The notes: generated from the letters alone by a model not told the origin. Positions 10,400-22,369 are shown, counted from the stretch's first letter. The stretch is DNA of 64,000 nucleotides from Mesocentrotus franciscanus (GCA_037976565.1 CP137675.1:12294534-12358533), one strand, 5' to 3'. Translations and numbers: made by a program.

Positions 10400-10925
10400 T
10401 TTAATAATTCCACAGGGGCGATTTTTAATTTTGCAATCGCCCCCGTGAGCAGTCTGACGGAGGCGATAACGTAGCTCACGGGGGCGAATCGCCCATCGCC
10501 CCGTGTATTTTTGAGCCTTGCAAGAAAGGACTCCTCTCCGTGTTTTTTGATAACATTCAATTTTTTGAAAAAATCACACACGAAATTATGATCTTTACCC
10601 AAAATTGCGATGTTAATTATTCCCTATTCCGTTAAAATTTGTATCAAAATGTAGATAATAAAATTCTCTTTCAGTATGACACCAAACTCATGGTAGTTCA
10701 AGGTTTCCTTGAAATATCATTGACAAAATACTATTTTTCGTCAAAAGGGCCCCTTTGACTCCGATTTCGGGGGATTCGCTACAAAAAAAAACACCTCTGA
10801 AATATTGTGTATTATGATAAAATATTTCAAATAAGCAAGGTGTGCTTAGTTTGTGTGGTAGTGGCAGGCAAACCTCTCTTTTCTGTCTTTGGCTCTCCAC
10901 TTATAACGTATAACGTATTTCATTC
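10400..10925 (-). repeat. Transposon tail repeat, copy B, with GC hairpin
   Basis: Inverted, diverged copy of 1474-1890, shared from about 10500 to 10925. Beyond the shared part it extends into a GC-rich hairpin at 10437-10491, in which CGCCCCCGTGAGC and GCTCACGGGGGCG are complementary arms. Copy A lacks that hairpin, so either it belongs to the element end lost from copy A or a second element is joined here. No intact ORF. Confidence 0.62.
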
Positions 10926-11763
10926 TACTGAGATCACGAATACAATAGGAGTATACAAAGAATTGTGTTCTCAAAATTTGGTGTCCAGATATTCCGTATT
11001 TATGATGGAATTTTTTTTTTAAAGGGCGCTTTTTTGGTCAAATTGCAGATCGAGGTGATCAAGTTGAAAATTATGCAGTTTTTATCAGAACAAAAACAGG
11101 GGATCTTTGAAGATTTTTTAAATTAAATTCCCAAACTAGAAAAGTTTGTTTAAACATATTTGTGGTTTACACCCAGTAAATAAGATCGATTGATCGATCT
11201 GTAATTAAAAACAAGTCAGAACAAATCTTGGGACCAGCGGGACTTGAACCCGAAAACCTAGAAAAGTTTGTATGACTATGATCTTGTCGATCATTTGGAA
11301 TTGTGATTAATGTAAAATATGATTTTTTTTTTTTTTTTTAAATCTCAGTGTTGGATAGAAGTTTGTCGACAAATTAGTGTCCGGTATCAAGAGCAGGCTT
11401 TTTTTGCTTATACGAAATTTGAATGGTTCCATTGTTTGACTTTTAACGATCCTCGCTAAATGCTGCAGATTCACCACTTCAAAGTTAGTGGACTTCATTC
11501 ATGGGTATTGTTTTGGTATGTTACCTTATTTCCAAGATATTTCATTGAAAAGCTGACCTGTAGTACGAAGGAAACGCGATAAGTTTCCGGTAATAGGTTC
11601 ACGCGTCATACCAGTAGACGGTTACATAATAATGTTTTAACTCCTCATAGGATATGACCTATGTCAGACATAATTATACTCCTAACTTTCTCGTCGCGCG
11701 CGGCATCCATAAACAATTATTGCCCAAATTACACACGGTATACGGTACGTTATACGCTCGCTA
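10926..11763. other. Unannotated; one tRNA-like B box
   Basis: Mostly AT-rich, with poly-T/A runs near 11010 and 11325-11340. At 11235-11262 the minus strand contains GGGTTCAAGTCCC, a good RNA polymerase III B box, but no matching A box or cloverleaf, so it is at best a remnant of a tRNA-derived SINE. Confidence 0.35.
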
Positions 11764-11810
11764 CAGTGGCGTAGCTACGGGGGGGGGAGGCGTTCCCAAT
11801 CGAATGGCAA
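11764..11810 (+). mobile_element. hAT-type terminus, solo
   Basis: CAGTGGCGTAGCTACGGGGG is the kind of terminus carried by many hAT-like elements and recurs with variations in this window. No matching right end or target duplication was found before the LINE starting near 12130. Confidence 0.5.
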
Positions 11811-12129
11811 AAGAAATAAAAAGGAGGTGAGAGTGAGGGGAGAGATGAAGGAAAAATTAAAGACAACGTGAGATATATATATATATATTCTTTTTACCCT
11901 TCCGCAGGGTTCCTTTACTAATTATCAACATAATCATTTTCGCAAAAGATCGATACCTACACTACTCCATGACTTGTCATATAAATATTCAAACAATAAC
12001 AAATATTACAAAATAACCTCGGCCGCACAGCAACATATGAGATACTAAACTTGACAAATATAATGTGTACTCCAATTCTATAACATAAAAACAAACAAGC
12101 AAACTGAATTATTTTCTTTAAGATTTGTT

Positions 12130-13990
12130 TTTTTTATATATATCTTTCCATATCATAATAACTTTTAACACCTGACATAACTTTTTCAAACAGTGGTATC
12201 TGACTTTTGCATTTGGCTGAATGGATTTCTTTTCTTACAATAATTAAGATACAATTAAAAGCGTTGTTATGACCTCCTTTTAAGCCAAACAATTTATTTT
12301 GGTTTGTGAGTTTGGCCTTTATATTGGTCTTACTGAAAAACCATTGCTCAAGTTTTGACCATATTATATTTGAATATGGGCAGTAACAAAAAATGTGCAT
12401 AATTGTTTCTTCACTGCTGCAGTTACAAAATGTACAATGTTTATCAGCAACTATTTGGAATTTCAGCAATGAATCTTTCATGTTAAGTATTCCGTTGAAA
12501 ATATTAAACTGGAACCACCTCATATTTATATCAAAAGTTGACCGAAGGGGAATCAGACAATACGAACACTATGCTTTATATTCTAGATCTAAACCCTTTT
12601 TGCATTTGGTGAGGCTGTTACATTTGTTCACATTATATTTTAAGAACGACTGGTAAATATGAGAACATTCTTTTTTTATTTTTCAATATTAGAAGTAATG
12701 CTTCGGGTATAATACATGTAGGTTCCATCAACTTTGGTATAACACTCTTTTTAAAAACTGGCCTGAATAGCATTGCATAACCCATAATATTTAAGGAAAT
12801 TTATTTTTTATATCAAATTTATGTTAAAATTCTAAATATGAAAGAAACGTACACTCTGTTTGCAAAATGTCATTGATAAAGATTACTCCTTCATACACCA
12901 ACATTTGAAATGTATTTTTATCATTATTCACTTTTATCCTGGGATCATTCCAAAGAGGTTGACATGCAATAGTATCTACAGTGATTTCAACCAGATCTGA
13001 AAAGGCAAAAAGCACCTCTTTCCAAATTGGATTACGCGTGACAATGGCTAATTGTTTGTAATGTTCGGATCCAATATATAATTGGAGAGAATATGACGGA
13101 GGCAAAAACGAAAGAAACAAAAAAGAAACACAAACCGAAAGAAAGTTTTTATCTGAGTCATTGATAAATATTCTTATCCATAATATCTTAAGAGATTTCA
13201 TATGTATGAAAGTATCTGTCATTTTAACTCCACCATCCTTACACAAATGACAGATTTATTTTTTCTTCTTGCGTTTTTGCTATGTCGATTTCGAGATTGG
13301 ACGTATTTTCAAAGTCAGCAAGTATTTCAAGGGCACATTGTGAATCTTGTCCGGTACCATTGAGTGTAAAGAGGGTGTCATCTGCATATTGCAACAGTTT
13401 AAATGTTTTCCATTCATATGCAATCCAACTAAAGAATTTGAGTGACGCATCAGGATACCAAGTATTTCACTCACTATAACAAAAACAGGTACGGAGACAA
13501 GGGATCTCCCTGACGACACCCTCGCAATATTAGAAATCTACCTGTACAGTGTCTGTTATTAAAGTAGGACACACCAAGAAGCGTTTTCATTGAAACAATT
13601 TAATCCATTTCTGAAAAGACGGGCCAAATTGAAAGAAATCGAAAACTTCATAGATGAATTTATGAGACACAGAGTCGAATGCCTTTTCGAAATCAAGAGC
13701 GAGGTATATGGCAGATATATCCTTTATTTCAGTTTAAAGTAATGTGTCGTATATTAACGTATATTTTTCCCAATAAAACGACCTTTGAGAAATCCCTTTT
13801 GATTTTCGTGTATCAAGTAAGACAAAGCCCCTTTTAGTCTATTAGCTATACAACCGGATGCTATAGTTTATATTCATAACGTTAAAGGGATCCGGTAACT
13901 TTGTCTCAAATTCTGAAACAATATTCTGGATTTTGAGCTCATGCTGCAATGATAATAATAAACCTTTAGGTCAGTCAGGAACCCCGTGAC
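12130..13990 (-). pseudogene. L1/Tx1-like LINE ORF2 remnant
   Basis: Read on the minus strand from high to low coordinates: AIYLALDFEKAFDSV-type RT motif (about 13690-13650); RQGDPLSPYLF-like region (about 13525-13490); catalytic LQYADDT at about 13395 in one frame and SEILGILMRHSNSLVGLHMN in a shifted frame. Then comes DGGVKMTDTFIHMKSLKILW (about 13235-13180), a frequent L1/Tx1 motif (GGL.M.D...KALK..W). Next is a long C-terminal part with RWFQFNIFNGIL and CTFCN..EETIMHIFC (about 12520-12400), the zinc-knuckle-like HLF.C region. Frameshifts and stops are frequent. Endonuclease and linker are missing. Not functional. Confidence 0.8.
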
Positions 13991-14796
13991 TTTTACAAGC
14001 CGATCGCCTATCTGATTACCAAGATATTTATGATTGGAAATCGAAACCAAATTTGCGTTTTCCTAACGGTGTTCATAACACTACAGTCTATTGGGGAGAA
14101 CGTGTATGGTAAAACCGGTCACTCAAAGATTTTTACTTTTTTGAGGCACTTCTTGATCATTTTGAAGCGCGATTTTTTTTTTAGGGCTTCAATATTACAC
14201 CATATCACAGACACTGATAACACGTAGGGCCTTGCATCTCAGATTTAACATTGTTAAACGATGCCTTTTAGCAAGGAAATTAACAAATTATGATTTAAAA
14301 AAATTACGATTTGATATGATGTTGAGTATGAAACCTGTAAACAGAAACGGATTCTTAGTGTTAATTGCTCGTAAAAATCCTTGTTACAGTGGCTATAATC
14401 TCGTCATCTTTACTATATTCAGATTCTTTTAGCAAGATATTATAAAATATCAGTATCGATAATGGTAGGGGGAAAATTACTCGATTATTCTTCTTCTTGA
14501 AGGAATTAATGTAAAGTAGGATTAATATATTGGTCATAAAGATGAAAAGAGCATCTCCATTTTAAATCATTATGGTACTCTGAGATTAAAAAAAAACCCT
14601 TAAAAGTGCTAACTAGCGTATATGTTTCCTTGAACCTCTATTTATAAGTAGTGATGATAACTTCTGGATTGGGGAAGTAACAGCCATAAACCAGTGTTTG
14701 GTGCTTGCAAGTACTAGAGGTCTATGTGGGTTTTTAAGCAAGCAGTTTCGCCGATATTGTGTTTTGGTTTGCCCCTAGATATATAACTGGGAAAAT
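13991..14796. other. No gene seen
   Basis: AT-rich stretch following the LINE. Short open frames at 14030-14432 show no family signature. A short poly-A run lies near 14588. Confidence 0.35.
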
Positions 14797-15960
14797 AGCG
14801 TTGTGGCGTGCGCCTGCATGTAATCCAGCTACCAATGGAAGTTACAGACTGATTCAGCCGAGGACGCAGGTTCAAAACTGAGTCACGTCTTTCGGATGGT
14901 GACATTAATAGTCAGGTGGCTTAGCGTCAAATTTATCGATTATCGTTACTTGCCAGATAAAAGCACCATTTTTGGTACAGGGCTTCCTTAGGACCTACAG
15001 GGACTAAACGATATAAGGCTAGGAGCCCCCGGTAAAAATTTAAATTTAAGGGTGTGGGGCGGGGGCGTCTTTTTGGAGCCCCCAAATGATTTTATAACAT
15101 TGATTTGTTGTTGTACAAATGCCATTTTTGGTACAGGGCTTCATTAGGACCTACTTAACGATATTAGGTAGGAGCCCCCGGCAAGAATATCATATAAGGG
15201 TGTGGGGCGGGGCGTCGCCTCGTAGCCCCCAAATAATTTAGAAGGTAATATAACATTTATTTGTTGTTGTACAATTGCCATTTTTGGTACAGGGCTTCAT
15301 TAGGACCTACTGAACGATATTAGGGTAGGAGCCCCCGGAAAGAATATCATATAAGGGTGTGGGGCGGGGCGTCGCCTCGTAGCCCCCAAATAATTTAGGA
15401 GGTAATATAACATTGAGTTGTTGTTGTACAAACGCCATTTTGGTACAGGGCTTCATTAGGACCTACTGAACGATATTAGGGTAGGAGCCCCCGGCAAGAA
15501 TATCATATAAGGGTGTGGGACAGGGGCGTCGGCTCGTAGTCCACAAATAATTTGTAAGGTAATATAACATTGAGTTTCGGTTGTACAACGCAATGGGGCC
15601 CCCAATCACACATATATGAATATTTATGCCGGGGGCTCCTACCCTAATATCGTTCAGTAGGTCCTAAGGAAGCCCTGTACCAAAAATGGCATTTGTACAA
15701 CAACAAATCATTGTAATAAAATCATTTGGGGGCTCCAAAAGACGCCCCGCCCCCACACCATTAAATTGAAATTTTTGCCTGGGGCTCCTAGCCTAATATC
15801 GTTTAGTAGGACCTAAGGAAGCCCTGTACCAAAAATGGTGCTTTTTCTTCCGGCAAGTAACGATAATTTCACTGAGCCACCTGACTATAAAGGTCGGTCC
15901 CTAGACGTAAATAATCATATATGATTGATATTGATACACGTCTGTAAAAACCCAATTACA
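14797..15960 (+). mobile_element. 7SL-like SINE, split by a foldback element
   Basis: 14797-14890 reads AGCGTTGTGGCGTGCGCCTG, TGTAATCCAGCTAC, ACAGACTGATTCAGCCGAGG, GCAGGTTCAAAACTG. The order of GTGGCGYGYGCCTGTAATCCAGCTAC and the downstream B-box-like GGTTCAAAAC resembles the 5' Alu domain of 7SL (SRP) RNA. It continues with CGGATGGTGACATTAA, and after the 979-bp insertion resumes AAGGTCGGTCCCTAG. CGGATG.GAC.TTAAA..CGGTCCC is a tail motif common in invertebrate SINEs, which supports rejoining across the insert. End position is approximate. The 7SL relation is by eye and needs covariance-model confirmation. Confidence 0.55.
14909..15887. mobile_element. TU-like foldback element with tandem-array arms
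   Basis: Outer inverted repeat TAGTCAGGTGGCTTAGCG (14909 on) matches the complement of the right end (to 15887); the similarity then runs through ATCGTTACTTGCC into CACCATTTTTGGTACAGGGC. The left arm has four units of 157 bp (starts near 14964, 15121, 15277, 15434), each with GGTACAGGGCTTC, AACGATATTAGG, GGAGCCCCCGG and a GGGTGTGGGGCGGGGCGTC block. The right arm has two inverted units (ending near 15690 and 15839). Flanking TAA at 14906-14908 and 15888-15890 is a likely 3-bp target duplication. No transposase. The architecture resembles sea-urchin TU foldback transposons. Confidence 0.82.
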
Positions 15961-15983
15961 TACACACACACACACACGCGCGT
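15957..15983. repeat. CA/CG microsatellite
   Basis: An alternating purine-pyrimidine run, (CA)n passing into CGCGCG, of Z-DNA-forming type. Confidence 0.8.
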
Positions 15984-16585
15984 TGGGTATAGTGTTGATA
16001 ACAAAGGTTTCAAGCTTGACATCACAAACACTGAATATACATTTATCTCACAGTCTATGGCCTATTCTAAATCAATATGTATGAACATGTGTCGAGCTCT
16101 ATACTGTCGTGATCCAGTTATGTTGGAGGGGCGCCATTTAATTATATTCAACCATTGTATACATATTGAAATATTCTGCAAAATCCTGGATAAGTATTTC
16201 TGTTAGGTTTCAAACAGACTGAGTATAATATTATGTGGTCGACATACAGCTCAAATCCAGTTTATACAATTTGGACATGTAATATGCAATAGTTGCTAAA
16301 GTTGAATCCAATCACTGCTAACATAAATAGTTGACAAGGTATTCACCAGTACAGTATATAATAACAGATAGATGTTAGCTGTAAAAACTCACATCTCCCT
16401 GGTTGTAACAATATTTTTGGTCAAATTATCGAAAATTGCTTTGGGGTGATCCGATCTGCGTCCTTGGTGTACTGTACAGCAGAGAAGAGAAATAAATGGA
16501 AATAGGAGTAAAAGATAGAAGACATACAGGAAAACAGACAGAGACAGGATGTATGTGTGTCCGTTCACTTTAAAATGCAAATTTG
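15984..16585. other. No gene seen
   Basis: A 93-codon plus-strand frame starting before the microsatellite (15925-16206) has no family signature. The rest is AT-rich single-copy-looking sequence. Confidence 0.35.
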
Positions 16586-16589
16586 TAAC

Positions 16590-17021
16590 CCTTTAAAGGG
16601 GCAAGGGGTATGTCCCCTCCCGGCCTGGACAATCTACTCCCTCAAATTTTGACTATCTAGTACAGCGAGAGCAATTAATTTAGTTATACTAAAACAATTA
16701 TTTTGGAATAAGTTCATTGTCTTGAAAACAAAGTGTTAGAAACCGCTATGTATATGAGAAAGTAACATTTTAAAGATAATAAAGCGTCTTCCTCGCTCGC
16801 TTCGCTCTCTTGCAACATTTTATAAACAATGTGCCCATATATCTTTACATGGCTCTTGACGAGTGCAATAGTGATACAATATGAATATTATGTGATGAAT
16901 ATGGTGTTGACACGAAACTAATTATTTCTTAAAAGGGTGCCGTGACAAAAAAAACCAAAAAAAACAACACTGATCTAGTAGACTGGTGCCCCCAATGACA
17001 GAGCCAAAGCCACACCACTGG
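16590..17021. mobile_element. Decayed hAT-like element
   Basis: GTATGTCCCCTCCCGGCCTG near 16608, a GCTCGCTTCGCTCTC run near 16797-16811, and a right end CAATGACAGAGCC..GCCACACCACTG (to 17021) are typical of non-autonomous hAT-like elements. The left TIR is not clear and the boundaries are estimates. Confidence 0.4.
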
Positions 17022-17027
17022 ATACCT

Positions 17028-17067
17028 ATATAATTATATATACATGTATATATAAATATATGTATAT
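17028..17067. repeat. AT-dinucleotide-rich run
   Basis: Imperfect TATA/TATG repeats. Confidence 0.7.
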
Positions 17068-17199
17068 ATTATAAGCTCGCATGGGTCTCTCGATACAAGG
17101 GTCCTCGGGATGGCGGGTAACACGGTTCCATAACTTTGTCTTTGCAGCAACCTTCGAAAGATGCCACAGAGAGTTGACAGTTTGTGTTTGAACGTTTAC

Positions 17200-17300
17200 A
17201 AGTTAAACAATACTCAAAACCTTCCTAGTCTTTATCCGATTTTCCTCAAACTGTTATTGAAACCAATTTCATATCAGGGTGGGCTTCCCTTGAATTGGAG
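17200..17300 (+). repeat. Diverged repeat shared with 36005-36135
   Basis: Both places have a 'TATCCGATTTTCCTCAAACT'-like run, followed after some 40 bp by ATATCAGGGTGGxCTTCCC. An old, low-copy interspersed repeat; no coding capacity. Confidence 0.4.
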
Positions 17301-17694
17301 AACTGGGAAACCGAAATACGCTTCTGCCAAAATAATATGAGTGAAAAAAAGGAGAGGAAGAATAAAATGAAAAAAAGGGTGCCTCTTCCTTTTGTTAAAG
17401 TGGCCCTAGACTAGATTTTACACGTCAGTCTTATTTCTTTTGTTAAACTGAACTTATCCGAGCTGAAACCCAGCGGCGGGTTGACTACTGACCATGAAAT
17501 TAATCAATAGAGGTGACAATTTATTATAGTATGTTTTCGTTGCTTTCACCGCCTTCAAACTTGCAAAAACAATTTCCGTTCCAACTATACTTGTACAAAA
17601 TTAGGACATTGGAAATATGGCATTGCGGTCAAAGGTCAATTGGTTTAGATCAATAGACTTGCTTCTGTTGACATGTTCATCATTTACAGGTTCA

Positions 17695-17888
17695 AGCTGT
17701 GTCCGATACGTGATGGCATTGCTAAGGATAGAAAGTTTGATTTTAAGGCCAGCATAAAGGGAGGAGCGCTTATCGGGCTCGAGTACGTCGATGTTTTGGA
17801 CGACAGCGGAACAGGGGCGTCGCTTGAGGGGGATGCGACATTTAAAACTCGTTCCGCGTTGCCTATGTATGTCAAAAACAAAATATAA
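17695..17888 (+). CDS. Weak candidate terminal exon
   Basis: A possible splice acceptor (TTCATCATTTACAG, ending about 17690) precedes a frame that stays open for about 64 codons to TAA at 17888. It reads FKLCPIRDGIAKDRKFDFKA and onwards through GGALIGLEYVDVLDDSG to MYVKNKI. The piece is richer in GC than its AT-rich flanks and has a mixed but not random-looking composition (Gly, Asp and Lys rich). I do not recognise the protein and no partner exon is visible. It could be a captured or chance frame; the antisense frame is also open. Confidence 0.2.
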
Positions 17889-17912
17889 CAAAAACGAATC
17901 TCTATGAAACAA

Positions 17913-19990
17913 TCATTGTGGTAATTTGTCTCAAGATATTTGAATGGCTACTCTGGATTACATAGTACCATTTTGTCAACATTTTCCTCATTGTAAATTC
18001 TTGAAATTGCAGCTGCCCTTTTACTTTCCACTCTTATGTGCTCCTTTTCTTCACAATACCTCTGCCCAACGAGCACTATTTCATCGGCGGATTGGGGCTT
18101 CTTTGCTTATCACCAATTTTTTAGGATAGAAAATGACAGAAATTCTTTTTAAAAAATGGTGGCAACATAACAAGATAGGGCGAAATTCGTTTGCACTTCT
18201 TTTTTTCCAACAATGAGGGTACTCCAATCTTTACTTAATATTTATAAGCTAAAGGGCAAGGCGTGAAAGTAGAGTGTATATTGGAAGGCACATTGCATTT
18301 TAAGGAACTGTATACGTAAATTCGATGGGGATGAAGTTGTGGTAAAAATTAAAAATAATTTGTGAACTTACTAGCTCTATTTATGCCAGTTTGGGGATAA
18401 AGATTATGTAGGGAAAAAAATCCCTGAGAAGGATTGCTATTCAAATGCTCTCATGTTTAAAATGATTATGATGAGAAACAGCTGAAAGGTTTGAACAAAA
18501 CATTTGGGTGTAATCCCATATACCCATTTCCTTGCACAGTGTATGTGGTTTTCAGTAAGAGTGCGTCTTATTTTTTTTCGTTTTCATCATTTCAAAACCT
18601 CAAATTTACATTCGTGCTTTTGTACTACATAATCAACATTTTCAAATCGCTTAGATATTTTGTTTTCGCATGACCATTTAAAATATTCCGTTCTTGTTTA
18701 AAGCGCATATCACATATTATGATCAACATTTACTCGTCTTTGCAATTTAAAAGGACTTCGGATATGAATAAATATAGCTCTATTTGTCAAATTTGGACAC
18801 ATCGACAATAAAATTTGTGTAAATTTGAAATACGATGTAGAGTGAAAGATGGCCATACCACTTTGTTATTGTTCTTTTACGTCTTTCACAGACCCCATCT
18901 TCATGAAGTCCAAAGTGCGAGTTTGTGCCGAAATAATTTATAGGGGCACGGCTATATAGTACTTTGAAGAAAAAAAATGTATTAGTTCACATCTACACGT
19001 GTTTTACACGTTAGAGTTTTTCATATCCCATACATAGAAAGTTCTCAACCACTGCATCAAATGATATCGACAAAGTTGCTATCGGTGCTATGGGAAGAGC
19101 TGGACAGGAGGGTCCGAGAAATTGGCCGACGAGTGAACCTCATTTGTTGGAGATACTTCAGAGGCATGGAAAGATATTTGGGCATTCCATGGAATAGTTT
19201 CACTTGCTAAAAATCATGAAATTGGAGATATCTCCAGAAATGTTTCGGCTATCATGACAATTTAGTATGAAACTAAAGATGTCAACAAGCTCTTTCATTT
19301 GAGTGGTATTCAAAAATTGGGGGGCAAAATCTGGCCATAATTTTGGTCAAAACATCCTACATCTTTGGGTCTCATTATTTCACGCCATCAGCGGTTCAGA
19401 TTTGGTGTTTCTGGGGTATATTCTGATGCAGGGAACAAGGATTAATGGTAGGAGCCCATTGAACATGTTAAATCCAAGCTACAGGGATTTATAAAAAGGC
19501 GGACAACAGTGTCATGTCCGTTACGCTACTGTTTTTAGCTCTGACTAGGAACATGTATTTATGTGTAGGGCATGAGTATAAGCTTTGTTAATCCCTGAAT
19601 CAGACTAATTGAACTTACTCTTCAATTCATAGACATATCAAACTATTACATGGGTAAAGAATGCTTGTCCATTTTGTGTCATGTCTGTTACGGTTACAAA
19701 AAGTCCGTTTCCTCTTCAAATATTATGCATGCAGAATAGTGTGAAATTTGCTGACTGGCTTGCAGCTGGCTGGCAACTGATAGACATACGTGTCTGATTC
19801 ACTTAGTAAATAATGTTTTCGGACGAAGAATGCTGGTATAAATGACCAAAATCAGTGACCTCCTCACTCCTCTGAGGATGATATATTAGGAGATAGGCTG
19901 CCTTTATTAACAATTGACTGCATCTTGAAACCATTACCAGGCTTACAATTGTCAGTGAAACTGACCAAATGTTGCAAAAGTTGAAGGCAG
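17913..19990. other. Long stretch without recognised features
   Basis: AT-rich sequence; frames at 17944-18129, 18491-18673 and 19303-19494 show no family. No terminal inverted repeats were noticed. Confidence 0.35.
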
Positions 19991-19995
19991 GAAGC

Positions 19996-20190
19996 TTAAA
20001 GATATAAGCTTCAGTTCTCGTAATGATAGAAAATAAATTCTCACAGAATCCAACAAAACTTACACTGAATGTTCAAGATTACAAATAAATTGCATGTGCC
20101 AAACGATTTTGGTAGAAAGTGTATAGGGGCTGAGTAATGAGCATAGAAAAATAAGGATATCAAGGTATAATGAGGAAATGAGAGCCACGG
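19996..20190 (+). mobile_element. TTAA-type MITE, one end
   Basis: Begins TTAA followed by AGATATAAGCTTCAGTTCT and is collinear for about 190 bp with 57042-57216 (shared TAAATTCTCACAG, CACTGAATGTTC, GTATAGGGGCTGAGTAATGA). The opposite terminus is missing. The end resembles those of the MITEs at 37036, 41490 and 44597. Confidence 0.6.
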
Positions 20191-20239
20191 GTATACTGAT
20201 GGAAATTCGATCAGGCTCATGAAAGCTGCATGTCCGGTT

Positions 20240-21972
20240 TACGTACAATCTAAGACTATTTCCTGATAAATGGAAATCCGCAAAAGTTTGTCCAGTTTAT
20301 AAAACCGGTGACCCAAAATATATCTATATATTATGAAACTATTCACCCATATCTGCCTTCCTATTGTATCTAAATATATAGAGCAGGTCACAATCAACTT
20401 TATACATTTCTAGAAAGAAAGCAAGTTTTAACAAAGGATCACAGTCTGGTTTTAGACGACACCATTCAACTCAAACTGCTCTGATCGACTGGAGCACTTT
20501 TTGTGGATTTAAAGAAGGCATTTGACACAGTGGACCATGATATATTAAAAGTTACATAATGCTAGAGTTAGGGGGTCATGAGTTGCAGTGTATATGGATG
20601 ACAGACTCCAAATAACTAAAATAGATGAGCGCATGTCATCGCTTGCCCAAATTACAATTTGGGTATTTGTTATACATACTATATTGGGGGATTTTTTTAT
20701 GTACTAAAAAAATTCACCCTCTGCTTTCACTGGTCTACAATGTAAAGTTCATATACTGTACTGCTGTTTAGAGTTTAAAAAATGCACATGCATTGCAATA
20801 TGATATGCAACGCGGACTAGAAATGGCAGAAAATTGATTTCCTCAAAGTAACCTGACGCTAAATTTAAAGAAGACAAAGTTTATGTTGTTAGGTACTCGT
20901 CACCAACCGACATCATTTTCTGATTAAGGTTAAATCCTCTAATCATTGAAAGAATTAAGATATTCAAATACACATGGACTATATATAGCCCGAAAGGTCT
21001 TACAACGAATCGGGTTCTTGAGACGGTCTGCAAAACCTGTACCATCAAGTGATTTTTGAAACTGTTAAGTCGTTCCCTTATCAGTCCATTCTTAGAATAT
21101 TGCGATGTTGCATGGTCAATTACCTCTTCTAGAATACTTGATAGGCTATTAAAATTACATAATAGAATGGCGAAAATGGAACAGGATGCAGCACATCGAA
21201 CTCATTATAGTTGACACGTTTACTGTCCCAAATTGGCAGGAACTAACTGTGCAGTGGAATCAACATAAAATTATTCAGGTGTATACATGTCTTAATGATT
21301 TCGCACCCGATTCTATGAAATATATTTTCACCAGGCCGTTGCGTTCTTTTGACAAAAGATTCCGGATTAATGTTTCGCTAAATAATACAATAAAATTATT
21401 TAACAATGCTGCAAGTTGTATTTTTGAATACATGGGATATACAGGGTGGAACAGTCTTAGTTTGAATCAAAGAAATATTTGCTCCTTACATGCATTTAAA
21501 TTGTCACTGAATAATCCAATTTAGTAGCTGATATACATGTATATATCAACCACAAAGCGTTGATATATGACCAAATCCTGAAAGTTGATATATGATCAAA
21601 TCCTGAAAATACGTTGCTACTTTTGTTATCAAATCATGTTTTTTCCATAATGATGTTAGTTTTAAAAAGTGAGGTTAGGTTTAGTTTTAGGTTGTTTTTC
21701 TGTCGTTGTTGTTCATTTGTTTGGCTTTTGGTTTCGGTTTTGTTTTATTATTTTTAGGGTGTAATTTTCAGCGAAAGTCTTTGAATTCGACTTCATTATT
21801 GATAGATTATTCTTAGTTTGCCTTAAATTATTATTTGGCACATGTATATAAAACTTAATTTGTCTATAATTTCAATCTTTAAACATATCATTGTCTAGGC
21901 CAACAGGGCCAATTTTGAAAGCAGTTTTGTAACTGACAATGCTACCCTGTAAAAATTTATAATAAAAAAAAA
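20240..21972 (+). pseudogene. CR1/L2-like LINE, RT to 3' end, decayed
   Basis: RT landmarks in order: FPDKWKSAKVCPVYKTGDPK (about 20255-20315); a NYSPIS-like box with frameshifts; QSGFRRHHSTQTALID (about 20440-20487); a VDLKKAFDTVDHDILK equivalent (about 20500-20550, frameshifted); LTLNLKKTKFMLLGTRHQ (about 20847-20905). Then SPFLEYCDVAWS and LKLHNRMAKM (about 21080-21180) and an open frame at 21186-21524, with HKIIQVYTCLNDFAPDSMKY and GWNSLSLNQR. The YADD region is disrupted. A short A-rich tail near 21960-21972 marks the 3' end. Confidence 0.8.
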
Positions 21973-22368
21973 AATCAGTTCGTTGGTTAGGGATATGTAG
22001 TTGTATGTTAGGCTACAATAAGCAAAAGGCATACTCGGTGGTGATAACGTTGAACTTGACGGATCTGAATGACATTTTCGAAATCATCAAGCATAATTGT
22101 TTTAATAGTTCTATGTGTAAATGAAATGGGTTCTAGCTCCATGCAGTAAAATTTATAATTTCCGATGGACGCGCCTTTATATCCAACGATACAGTTCGCA
22201 CGGCTACCTTAATGTTGAACATTATGATTGAGAAGAAGATGACTGTCTAGACCACCTCCAGCATCCTTCCCCGGGAATTGGTTTGTTTGTTTGTTTTTGT
22301 TTGTTTTACCTGGCTACTAAGAAAGCAAGTGTATGCTTGTAAGTAAGCAACCAGGGGACCGACGACTT
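21973..22368. other. No gene; (GTTT)n run
   Basis: Contains TTTGTTTGTTTGTTTTTGTTTG at about 22280-22307. Otherwise unremarkable. Confidence 0.4.
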
Positions 22369-22369
22369 T

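Noticed and set aside
11235..11262. tRNA gene from B box
   Set aside because: No A box or cloverleaf found.
14909..15887. CRISPR or terminator array
   Set aside because: 157-bp units with inverted partners and TIRs fit a foldback transposon.
20060..20248. Protein shared with 56936-57241 (similar minus-strand peptides)
   Set aside because: Similarity comes from a shared TTAA-type MITE; frames are not maintained beyond it.
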